From the NCBI GenBank assembly GCA_002382445.1, contig DGAQ01000060.1:53748-59238 (forward strand): a DNA stretch of 5,491 bases, given 5' to 3'. Below, piece by piece: positions 1 through 5,471 of the stretch. Numbering within the stretch: position 1 is the stretch's first letter; each line of letters begins with the position of its first letter. The notes below the pieces were generated by a model that saw only the letters and a list, made by a program, of their open reading frames with translations, was not told the origin of the DNA and searched no databases. Both the position numbers and the translations under genes were made by a program. The DNA comes from Porticoccaceae bacterium UBA4026 (GTDB taxonomy: Bacteria > Pseudomonadota > Gammaproteobacteria > Pseudomonadales > Porticoccaceae).

Positions 1-635
1 TCTTCATCCCAATACACACCATAATAGTTTTCTATTGGCGCTTTAACTTTGGTTTTTTGGGTATCTTGGGTAACAAATTTGTATTCAAAAGGTAAGCCAG
101 TTGCGCGATAAATTTCTGCAATAAGTCCTTTATCATCCTTATTGGGCGGACCAAAATCGTTAGAGCCTTGTGGACCGTAGAGTGTATAACCATCGACTTC
201 AAATTCATTTTGCTTGGCTTCACCGCCAAACACAGGGTGGTTTTCTATAATCAAACACTTTTTAGTATTGCCATATTTTTTATGAAATTGGTAAGCAGCG
301 CCGATCCCTGAAAACCCACCGCCGATAATGACCATGTCATATTCTTCGCCAGTATCTTGGACATCTTTCATGAGTTTTGGCGTCAAGCCATCACGGATTA
401 AATGCGCGACTTCTCGCACCGAGGCAATATTGCCATTTGAATTAGCATAATCACCAACGCCACCAAAACCAGTCCAGGGGTCATTAAAAAGGCCAACTAT
501 CTTTTCACTTTTGGCGATGGCCGGTAAGCTTGAACTCAGTAAGGCAGCACCAAAGCCAACTAAAGTGCCATTGATAAAATCTCTGCGTGAAATGTTATCG
601 GATAGCTGGAAATCAGTATCTTTTTTCTTAGCCAT
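1..635 (-). CDS. Tat-exported FAD-dependent oxidoreductase, SpdH-like (partial, N-terminal 211 residues)
   Basis: The gene runs off the left edge of the window, so only the N-terminus is seen. A twin-arginine signal is clear: S-R-R-D-F-I at residues 16-21, a hydrophobic stretch at 24-37, and a signal-peptidase site A-I-A|K after residue 41. A Rossmann dinucleotide fold begins near residue 100 with VIIGGGFSGIG (GGGFSGIG at 105-112). Its second strand ends in LIIE, where E131 should bind the FAD ribose, followed by NHPVFGGEAKQNEF. From memory, that last block resembles Pseudomonas spermidine dehydrogenase SpdH and its periplasmic relatives, which oxidise amines with FAD. The flavoprotein and Tat calls are firm; the substrate is inference. 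AAGGGG lies upstream of two adjacent ATGs. I chose the inner one (633-635), at 7 nt spacing; the outer ATG at 636-638 would add one Met. No partner gene is visible upstream. Confidence 0.85.
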   Translation of the reverse strand, partial: MAKKKDTDFQLSDNISRRDFINGTLVGFGAALLSSSLPAIAKSEKIVGLFNDPWTGFGGVGDYANSNGNIASVREVAHLIRDGLTPKLMKDVQDTGEEYDMVIIGGGFSGIGAAYQFHKKYGNTKKCLIIENHPVFGGEAKQNEFEVDGYTLYGPQGSNDFGPPNKDDKGLIAEIYRATGLPFEYKFVTQDTQKTKVKAPIENYYGVYWDE

Positions 636-638
636 CAT

Positions 639-973
639 CGATCCCCTTAATTGCCAATGTTAATCGTAACTGATTCGAGTCTTCTTCCAAAAATTGATCG
701 CTATGCGGGAATCGACTTTGACCTTTCGCGTTCGGTCCCAAAGATCGAATTCTTACTTTCCAATAATCACAGGCCTATCTAATCTTTTTACCTGCGCTGT
801 TACTAATCGAAAAAAATGATAGTTAAAATTGTGATCGACAGCTGGCTTAGATGCATTCAAACGTCATTCTTTTTTAGTGAAGAAAATATCCTAAAAGCAT
901 TACTCCATCTATCAAAATTCACAATACGTCATGGCCAATGATGACTTTTGCGCTGTGATGTTGAGACTTCGCT
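639..973. other. Intergenic region and probable long 5' leader of the flavoprotein gene
   Basis: I see no convincing gene here on either strand; open frames are very short and lack ribosome sites. A weak sigma-70-like pair for the flavoprotein gene may exist on the minus strand: TTGATA (910-915), 16 nt, TAGGAT (888-893), which would give a leader of roughly 240 nt. A short dyad, GTCAT/ATGAC, lies at about 928-945 just beyond the lipoprotein stop. It has no T-tract, so I do not call it a terminator. Confidence 0.4.
709..752 (-). repeat. Imperfect inverted repeat in the flavoprotein leader
   Basis: The arms 709-723 and 734-752 can pair over 15 bp in blocks GAA, TCGA, CTTTG and ACC. One arm carries bulges of 1, 1 and 2 nt, and the loop is about 10 nt. 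The repeat lies about 75-120 nt upstream of the flavoprotein start, so it could form an mRNA leader hairpin or an operator. It has no T-run, so it is not an intrinsic terminator. The role is unknown. Confidence 0.35.
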
Positions 974-1447
974 TTAATCTTTCCCAGTGGTTACTTTATT
1001 TGGAGCGAAGCCACCTTTTACTTTCCATTGATTAGAATTGTTTACCAAAAGATAATTAACATTAGCAGTCAAAATTATTTCATCGCTTACGTTGTATCTA
1101 GAGAAGCTCATATAAACTATTGCTGTTCTATCATCCTCATACACAAGCTCTAATGAATTAATTTTGGAATAACTCCAACCTTTACGTTTTAATCCCTCAA
1201 AATCTACTGAGTCTTCATAGTGATCATAGATATCTCTGTCGTCCCCCATAAGCCAAAAGAACGGCGAGCCTGAACTATCATTGAGTGCGTTGAGATCCAT
1301 CTTATTGAAGTCTTCAACGTATTGAGCAATAGTCTGAATTGGCGTAGTTTTTGGTGAGCGGACATCATCATTTATTTCTACATCATTAATTACGATGCAA
1401 CCTGACAATATTATCAGAGTAAAAGCGAATAAGATTATTCTGGCCAT
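974..1447 (-). CDS. Small lipoprotein with an NTF2/SnoaL-like body
   Basis: A 157-residue protein. The N-terminus is a short lipoprotein signal: an Arg at residue 3, a hydrophobic core at 4-14 and lipobox L-S-G-C with the acylated Cys at 17. Residue +2 is Ile rather than Asp, so under the usual Lol rule the protein would go to the outer membrane. Residues 18-35 form a charged linker. Residues 36-148 read as one compact alpha+beta domain: a helix IAQYVEDFNKMDLNAL, then beta strands INSLELVYEDDRTAIVYMSF, EIILTANVNYLLV and QWKVKGGF. That order, ending in a W-K-V strand, is typical of the NTF2-like/SnoaL superfamily; I assign it by pattern, not by alignment. No enzymatic function can be read. AGGAG lies 8 nt before the ATG, and a good promoter lies directly upstream. 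It appears monocistronic and ends in TAA. Confidence 0.88.
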   Translation of the reverse strand: MARIILFAFTLIILSGCIVINDVEINDDVRSPKTTPIQTIAQYVEDFNKMDLNALNDSSGSPFFWLMGDDRDIYDHYEDSVDFEGLKRKGWSYSKINSLELVYEDDRTAIVYMSFSRYNVSDEIILTANVNYLLVNNSNQWKVKGGFAPNKVTTGKD

Positions 1448-1474
1448 TTTTTGATCTCCTAATTTGTTTCTCTA

Positions 1475-1502
1475 ATGATAACTGAGTAAGGCCATATATC
1501 AA
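1475..1502 (-). promoter_or_regulatory. Sigma-70-type promoter of the lipoprotein gene
   Basis: On the minus strand TTGATA (1497-1502) is separated by 16 nt from TATCAT (1475-1480). Each hexamer matches the sigma-70 consensus at 5 of 6 positions. Transcription would start near 1468, giving a leader of about 20 nt that contains the AGGAG ribosome site. The -35 box lies inside one arm of the inverted repeat at 1496-1537. Confidence 0.6.
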
Positions 1503-1537
1503 ATATCCCCTCATGAAAGAGCCTATTCATTTGATAT
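1496..1537. repeat. Perfect 9-bp inverted repeat overlapping the lipoprotein promoter
   Basis: ATATCAAAT (1496-1504) and ATTTGATAT (1529-1537) are exact reverse complements, 33 bp apart centre to centre, about three helical turns. One arm covers the -35 hexamer of the lipoprotein promoter and the other lies just upstream. This is what a pair of operator half-sites bound by a dimer or by two dimers would look like. The regulator is unknown, and no regulator gene is in the window. Confidence 0.5.
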
Positions 1538-1943
1538 TCTACTTAAAATGATGCGTTTAATTATATTGAGCTGTTTTACTGCCCTACACGACGCCATGGA
1601 AATAAAGATGACCTGTCACCCATGAAGTTTCAAAAAAACTATTTGATGAACCAAGCGAATGTCTAGGAAAGTGGTGCGCATCATAATGTGCTGTGGGTGC
1701 AAAGGCTCTTTTTAATGTTCACAATCTGCTCGGACCTTTTGTAGTTTATAAATTATGCCAATTTGCCATTGGCCTCCTACCAGCTTGAGAGAATCACTAA
1801 TTGGATCTGAGCATTGATTAATACTGTGTACCTCTATAACAGTATGATTATATTGCCTACCTATTTAATTAGTTGTACATAACATAATATACCTAAATGA
1901 TTGATGTTTTCTTATTAGATAATAATGCAAAAGGAACAAAACC
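1538..1943. other. Intergenic region upstream of the b561 gene
   Basis: I see no supported gene. The longest frames are a 25-codon ATG frame at 1548-1625 (plus) and a start-less open frame of about 45 codons on the minus strand at about 1590-1720; neither has a ribosome site. The right part is very AT-rich and should carry the promoter of the b561 gene. AAGGA at 1931-1935, 8 nt before the ATG, is the b561 ribosome site. Confidence 0.5.
1814..1845 (+). promoter_or_regulatory. Candidate operator/promoter of the b561 gene
   Basis: ATACTGT (1821-1827) and ACAGTAT (1839-1845) form a perfect 7-bp inverted repeat with an 11-nt spacer, ending about 100 nt before the b561 start. A weak promoter, TTGATT (1814-1819), 15 nt, TATAAC (1835-1840), would be covered by it. 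The inverted repeat is seen directly. Its use as an operator and the promoter itself are inference, and other AT-rich hexamers nearer the gene are possible. Confidence 0.3.
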
Positions 1944-2825
1944 ATGTACATTGAAAATTCTGGTAGCTGGATTGCTTTAGCAATAATCCTTACATCAATC
2001 CTAACTGCCTGGGCATTAAACTACAGCGCCCCTAAGGTTAGGGTTTTTGGAACCTTGCTTGCAGCTTTAGGCTGTTTTGCAGTTGCTGCTTGGTTTTTCT
2101 TTTTTGTAACTAGCTCTGGCATGTTAGAAAATCCCAAGCCTAATCAAACGCCATTAGACTCTGCAAAGCCATCATTGCTATGGGCACAAGCGCTTATTTC
2201 ACTAGCATCTGGATTATTCCTTTTATTTATAGCGAGAGGCCAAAGTAAAAGTAAAAGTAAAAGTAAAAGTAAAAGTAAAAGTAATAATATTCTTGTTTTA
2301 TCGTCAGTCAATGAACAAGACCGTTATGGAAGGGTTTCACGTTTGCTTCATTGGGTAATCGCTATTCTTGTTCTTTCTCTTATTCCAATGGGCATTTTTG
2401 CATCTATGATTCCAGAAGGCACAGAGTACCGCTTGGCTTATTATGTTGCTCATAAAAGCTTAGGAGTAAGCGTGTTCTTTTTAGTGCTCTTTAGATTGGC
2501 ATGGAATAGTTTTTCAAAACGACCCACTCTTTCAGATTCACTTACAGCTAAAGAGAGAAAACTTGCTCATGGCGCGCACATTACATTGTATTTCATGATG
2601 CTAGCAATTCCAGTCACTGGATACATGATGACTAGCTATCACGGTTATGGCACTTTTTTCTTTATGTGGGAATTACCCCCATTATGGGGGGAAAGTGATA
2701 TTTATCTTGTTTGGGGAGCTATACATAAATATCTATCCTGGATGTCGGTATCCATGGTCTTCGGCGATGTCTGGTTTAACGCGAAGTATGCTAATACTAC
2801 TGCGCATAGCGAGAGAGTAAAATAA
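1944..2825 (+). CDS. Cytochrome b561 with N-terminal three-helix extension and aberrant C-terminus
   Basis: A 293-residue inner-membrane protein. Residues 1-100 hold three predicted helices (about 9-27, 33-57, 77-97) that I do not recognise. Residues 101-113 are alternating Ser and Lys. Residues 120-285 are a prokaryotic b561 domain, a di-haem b quinol-oxidising electron carrier, with helices at about 133-155, 165-187, 207-228 and 254-278. Haem-ligand positions match Escherichia coli CybB by spacing: H136 in LLHW, H170 in AHKSLG (34 residues later, as in CybB) and H261 in IHKYL. H209 and H212 start the third helix. The fourth ligand, expected 14 residues after H261, is D275, and the usual downstream His pair is also missing, so one haem may be lost or ligated differently. 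The ribosome site AAGGA is at 8 nt. The gene is convergent with the small minus-strand gene 16 nt away. The family call is secure; activity is doubtful. Confidence 0.9.
   Translation: MYIENSGSWIALAIILTSILTAWALNYSAPKVRVFGTLLAALGCFAVAAWFFFFVTSSGMLENPKPNQTPLDSAKPSLLWAQALISLASGLFLLFIARGQSKSKSKSKSKSKSNNILVLSSVNEQDRYGRVSRLLHWVIAILVLSLIPMGIFASMIPEGTEYRLAYYVAHKSLGVSVFFLVLFRLAWNSFSKRPTLSDSLTAKERKLAHGAHITLYFMMLAIPVTGYMMTSYHGYGTFFFMWELPPLWGESDIYLVWGAIHKYLSWMSVSMVFGDVWFNAKYANTTAHSERVK
2243..2282 (+). repeat. Hexanucleotide tandem repeat AGTAAA (about 6.5 copies) inside the b561 gene
   Basis: From 2244 the unit AGTAAA repeats six times without error, followed by a further AGT, encoding Ser-Lys six times plus Ser (residues 101-113). 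Because the unit is 6 bp, slippage changes the linker by two residues and never breaks the frame. It joins the N-terminal membrane module to the b561 domain and gives a strongly basic segment between helices 3 and 4. Confidence 0.95.
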
Positions 2826-2841
2826 GCGACTCTATTTTTCA

Positions 2842-3063
2842 CTAAAGGTCCCCGTTGCATGCCGCTTGTCTTTGCTCAGCGACGTACTCACAAGCGTCGC
2901 TTTTCGAAAGTGCGCTGGCTTCATGAAGTAGAAGACAGTTCTGAGTGCCATAGTCAACGTACCAATCAGCGACGGTAATGAAGCTTCCGCCAACATTTAC
3001 AATCAAGGTAGCAAAGTTATTACTAGTAGCCAAGCTAACAACAATACATTCAAGCACCATCAC
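2842..3063 (-). CDS. Possible small Cys-containing protein of unknown family
   Basis: A 73-codon frame ending in TAG, convergent with the b561 gene. The composition looks protein-like: a hydrophobic first third, the segment FITVADWYVDYGTQNC, then a polar C-terminal third with four Cys overall (residues 6, 43, 58, 69 from the GTG). The start is uncertain. GTG at 3061-3063 and ATG at 3058-3060 are adjacent, neither has a clear ribosome site, and the frame is open back to a TAG at 3112-3114. The N-terminus could therefore be longer, or the gene could be the truncated remnant of a larger one. I do not recognise the family. Confidence 0.4.
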   Translation of the reverse strand: MMVLECIVVSLATSNNFATLIVNVGGSFITVADWYVDYGTQNCLLLHEASALSKSDACEYVAEQRQAACNGDL

Positions 3064-3132
3064 TGCGTTTTCAAGCGGACCCCCATTGCGGCCTTGGTTT
3101 GAATTGGTGATCTAAGGTTTTCTCTTACAACC

Positions 3133-3354
3133 CTACTCGGTTTCTAGATCTTTTTTGAATAATAGAAAAGCAAGATAGATTAGTGCAAAAGGAGGGGCGA
3201 AACTTAATATGATCCCGAGCATAGTACCCAAAATCGGATTATTCGTTTTACGCTTTGCTAGAACGTAACTACCGCCAATAACAAACGAGAAGTATAATAG
3301 AACCCCCAAAAACATCAGAGTGCTAATGATAATAGAAGGCGTGGTAGGTTCCAT
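3133..3354 (-). CDS. Small two-helix membrane protein, second gene of an operon
   Basis: A 73-residue protein with two predicted membrane helices (about 7-32 and 41-66) joined by a short basic loop, AKRKTNNP (33-40), and ending KKDLETE. With the positive-inside rule, both the loop and the C-terminal KK favour the cytoplasm, so topology is ambiguous. The family is not recognised. The helix, K/R-R-K-x-x-N turn, helix pattern is loosely like small superinfection-immunity-type proteins, but this is only resemblance. AGGAG lies 6 nt before the ATG and overlaps the TAG stop of the preceding gene (only 9 nt between the genes). Translation is thus likely coupled to the secreted six-Cys protein, suggesting joint function or protection against it. 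Confidence 0.75.
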   Translation of the reverse strand: MEPTTPSIIISTLMFLGVLLYFSFVIGGSYVLAKRKTNNPILGTMLGIILSFAPPFALIYLAFLLFKKDLETE

Positions 3355-3363
3355 GAGTCTCTC

Positions 3364-4359
3364 CTAATTAAACGACATTCTTACGCACTCGACGGTACCT
3401 GGACGGGGAGTGTAACAATAGAACCAGACAAAACCTATCCAGTCATATGTATTACGTAAATTATGATGTTGAAAAAAATGGTCCATCGACGCTTCAGTTG
3501 TAAATGAGAATATGGAACCCACTTCCAACTCTTGATCTGCCTCGTAAAAATTACCATTGCAGTCCCTGATAGACCCAGGTACAACCTTGAATGTCCACGC
3601 TACTGCGTCGATTCTTATCCTTAATCTACTGCCGTCATTAAAATTCAACCAATGCCCCGGATACCGTAATGCAGCCAAGCCAAACTCCTGACCTTTAATT
3701 TTAATATTAAGCTGACTCACGACTCCATTCCATACTTCAACAATCGCATAATGAGCAAAGGCGACATTACCTATGTTGTCAAAAAGGACGCCTCTTAATC
3801 TGGAGTCATCAGCAAAATCTGGCGCCGACGCAGTTTCATACGTGCCATCATAAGGTATGTCCGAGCAGGATGTGTCATCAGCATATGCATATGCTGATGA
3901 CATCAAAAATGACAACGGTAAAGTCTTTTCTGAAGAGTTAGCTGCATAATTATTTGAGTTGTTAAAACTGTCGACAGCTTGTCCTACTTCCAAATTATAG
4001 TCATTAAACGCTTTTTCAAAAAATTCCCAGTGGACCCGGGTGCCAGCATCAAGGCCTATACGCCGGATAAAAATTGCTGAGGGCCTAAAAAAATCTTCAG
4101 AGTTATAACTTAATTTGTAACGAATAAGTTCGGTTGTTTGAACATTCATCGAGTAAGCGTAGGGATATTCGGTTTTATCTTTCTTGTATAAGTTATTAGT
4201 TTTCATCCTAACAGCAGTCAAACAGGATGACTGCTCGGTGTAGCAAGTATAAATGGGCATCCCATTAAGAGTGGATACCTCACTACCAAAGCCAAAAGAT
4301 ACGCTACTAAAAAAAACTAAGGTTACTGCAATTAAATTAGTCATTACTTGTTTGCTCAT
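3364..4359 (-). CDS. Secreted six-cysteine protein of unknown family
   Basis: A 331-residue protein with a classical signal peptide (hydrophobic core about 8-22, likely cleavage near GFG|SEV, residues 25-26). The mature part has exactly six Cys (39, 46, 165, 267, 315, 325), consistent with up to three disulfides in an oxidising compartment. Two halves are suggested: about 27-145 (WEFFEKAFNDYNLEVGQAVD at 111-130) and about 161-331, rich in beta-like aromatic and Asn/Gly stretches. Between them, residues 147-162 (LPLSFLMSSAYAYADD) look like a second short signal-type segment with an A-Y-A|D site. I recognise no catalytic motif or family. Ribosome site AAGGA is 8 nt before the ATG; the stop is TAG. 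It is the first gene of an operon with the two-helix protein. The coding sequence contains a perfect 30-bp palindrome at 3873-3902. Confidence 0.85.
   Translation of the reverse strand: MSKQVMTNLIAVTLVFFSSVSFGFGSEVSTLNGMPIYTCYTEQSSCLTAVRMKTNNLYKKDKTEYPYAYSMNVQTTELIRYKLSYNSEDFFRPSAIFIRRIGLDAGTRVHWEFFEKAFNDYNLEVGQAVDSFNNSNNYAANSSEKTLPLSFLMSSAYAYADDTSCSDIPYDGTYETASAPDFADDSRLRGVLFDNIGNVAFAHYAIVEVWNGVVSQLNIKIKGQEFGLAALRYPGHWLNFNDGSRLRIRIDAVAWTFKVVPGSIRDCNGNFYEADQELEVGSIFSFTTEASMDHFFQHHNLRNTYDWIGFVWFYCYTPRPGTVECVRMSFN
3873..3902. repeat. Perfect 30-bp palindrome inside the secreted-protein gene
   Basis: Bases 3873-3887 (TGTCATCAGCATATG) are exactly the reverse complement of 3888-3902, with no spacer. 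The centre is CATATGCATATG. On the coding (minus) strand it spells Ser-Ser-Ala-Tyr-Ala-Tyr-Ala-Asp-Asp. A palindrome of this size is not expected by chance in a window this long. It could extrude a cruciform, be a protein-binding or integration target, or have grown from slippage of the central GCATAT unit. Confidence 0.95.
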
Positions 4360-4404
4360 CGTTATGATCCTTCTTGACTGGGAGTTTCAAGTCATCGCGA
4401 AAGT

Positions 4405-4432
4405 TATATAGTGCACGCCAAACAATAAACAA
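4405..4432 (-). promoter_or_regulatory. Candidate promoter of the secreted-protein operon
   Basis: On the minus strand TTGTTT (4427-4432) precedes TATATA (4405-4410) by 16 nt, with the start expected near 4398 and a leader of about 38 nt. The -10 is good and the -35 poor (3 of 6). The -35 lies in a small direct repeat, two copies of ACAATAA plus ACA on the plus strand at 4422-4438. The repeat could affect spacing or binding. Confidence 0.4.
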
Positions 4433-4890
4433 TAAACATGCCAAGACTCATTTTGTGAGCCATGTCGCACTAATGGGCTAAGTTTTTTGAGGTAGGTGCT
4501 GATAGGCGCCAAAACTCCTAGGGATAGAGGGGTCAAATTTCTGGAGCCGCGCAATCTGGAGATCGTCAGGGTCGTTAATCTTTCCTAATGGTAAAGCTAA
4601 AAGGGGGCATCCGTTGCACTAGCAGTTATTTTATCTTTATCAATAAGCGTATTCTTACAAATAAACCCCATGTGACGGGCTAGATACAAATAGATCACTT
4701 ACTAGTGTTATGCTTGCCGGACTTGTACAGCACCATTTTGAAGTCGGAAATTCGGAGGCTTGGAATTTACTCAGCCCTTTCATTTCATGTAAAAGGCTCT
4801 ATTTTCCCTAACAATTTTATTCGCACTAGCGCGAGCCCAGATTCAGGACATAACTATCATGACGGAGTTAGCGGTAGTTAATCTCTTTTT
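4433..4890. other. Non-coding gap between the secreted-protein operon and the nuclease
   Basis: I see no gene of convincing length or with a ribosome site. It holds a short direct repeat, TCTGGAG (about 4539 and 4555), and an imperfect hairpin at 4773-4798 (AGCC.TTT against AAA.GGCT, loop about 10 nt) followed by a short CTATTTT, which could be a weak terminator. No promoter for the nuclease stands out. The mosaic look suggests debris of old insertions, but I recognise no insertion-sequence ends. Confidence 0.4.
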
Positions 4891-5346
4891 ATGATTAAAT
4901 TTTTCTTAGCAATAACTTCACTTGGATTTATCTGTGAGTCTTTTTCAGAGGGCTACAATCGCTTAGACTTCAGCTACCGCAGCTATAAACCCGACACCTC
5001 CATAGGCTTCTACACTGGCAAAACCTGCGACTTTATCAACATAGATCACATAGTTAGCCTAAAGCACGCATACGAGAGCGGTGCGGCCAGTTGAAGGAAG
5101 TCTAAGAACAGAACCTTTGCCAATGATCAGATCAATCATGTGCCGTCATGTGGCCCGGTAAATCGCTCTAAGAGTTCAGCTACACCTAAAGACTTTTTGA
5201 TGTGCTCTAGTGATGGTAAGGGGCTAGATTATCAGATCGTGCGGTGGTGTGATTATGCTGGGAGATATCAGGCCGTGAAGATCAAGTATCGTTTAAAAGC
5301 AATGATAGAGCCCTGTTATCTGAATGCGGCAACCCGTAGCTATTAA
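4891..5346 (+). pseudogene. Secreted HNH endonuclease (DUF1524/GmrSD C-terminal type) interrupted by one in-frame TGA
   Basis: Two frames, 4891-5094 and 5140-5346, are in the same phase and are separated only by a TGA at 5092-5094 (codon 68). Read through, they give one 151-residue protein. It has an N-terminal hydrophobic segment (residues 3-15), then YNRLDFSYRSY, GFYTGKTCD and the HNH core: I-D-H at 51-53, F-A-N-D at 76-79, and V-N-R-S-K-S at 90-95. H53 and N91 fit the catalytic His and Asn. The tail LDYQIVRWCDY...AVKIKY is also family-typical. In relatives I recall, SGA is followed a few residues later by Trp; here SGAAS is followed by TGA, so TGG to TGA is the simplest explanation. There is no Shine-Dalgarno near the ATG, which is fixed by an in-frame TAA at 4879-4881. 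It is probably inactive, with the lesion recent because all other motifs survive. Confidence 0.85.
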
Positions 5347-5397
5347 GTCCAACATCCCTACAAAAAAACGCTATTTTAATAAGGTAGTGATCCGCTA

Positions 5398-5427
5398 CAG
5401 TGTAACTCAAACTTACCAAGCACACTG
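5398..5427. repeat. Short inverted repeat downstream of the nuclease
   Basis: CAGTGT (5398-5403) and ACACTG (5422-5427) are perfect 6-bp arms around an 18-nt loop. They lie between the nuclease stop and the terminator at 5433-5459. The loop is too long, and the plus-strand 3' side too A-rich, for a good plus-strand terminator. Function is unknown and chance is possible. Confidence 0.3.
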
Positions 5428-5432
5428 ATAAT

Positions 5433-5459
5433 AAAAAAAACCTGTTAAAACAGAGGTTT
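5433..5459 (-). terminator. Intrinsic terminator on the minus strand
   Basis: Read on the minus strand, AAACC pairs with GGTTT and an inner TG with CA, with a 2-nt bulge and a TTTTAA loop, running into eight consecutive T. It points leftward and lies 12 nt beyond the tRNA-Ser-like 3' end at 5472-5491, the usual arrangement for a tRNA transcript. It could also receive readthrough from the nuclease side, since the stem begins with an A-run on the plus strand. Confidence 0.65.
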
Positions 5460-5471
5460 AATTAATGTATA

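Noticed and set aside
32..229. 65-codon open frame on the minus strand
   Set aside because: It lies out of frame inside the flavoprotein gene, whose own frame carries the Tat signal and the Rossmann motif; it is a shadow.
1548..1625. 25-codon plus-strand frame with a hydrophobic start (MMRLIILSCF...)
   Set aside because: No ribosome site, very short, and the sequence after it gives no continuing frame that looks like protein.
1516..1711. AAAGAGCCT at 1516-1524 and AGGCTCTTT at 1703-1711, like terminal inverted repeats of a ~196-bp element
   Set aside because: Nine-bp arms at this distance can arise by chance. There is no flanking target duplication, and one arm falls inside the lipoprotein upstream region.
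1590..1720. Start-less open frame of about 45 codons on the minus strand (contains FFETSWVTGHLYFHG)
   Set aside because: It reads somewhat like protein and might be a gene fossil, but it has no start, no ribosome site and no family I can name.
2676..2690. CCCCCAT-T-ATGGGGG inverted repeat in the b561 gene
   Set aside because: It encodes the ordinary b561 residues Pro-Pro-Leu-Trp-Gly, is short, and has no T-run; likely a coding coincidence.
4773..4798. Hairpin followed by CTATTTT as a terminator
   Set aside because: The stem has a mismatch, the T-run is short, and no plus-strand gene precedes it; kept only as a remark in the gap entry.
4808..4872. CTAAC ... GTTAG pair resembling the outer ends of an integron attC site
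   Set aside because: The inner arms do not pair and the seven-base core sites do not fit the consensus. Mixed gene orientation also argues against a cassette array.
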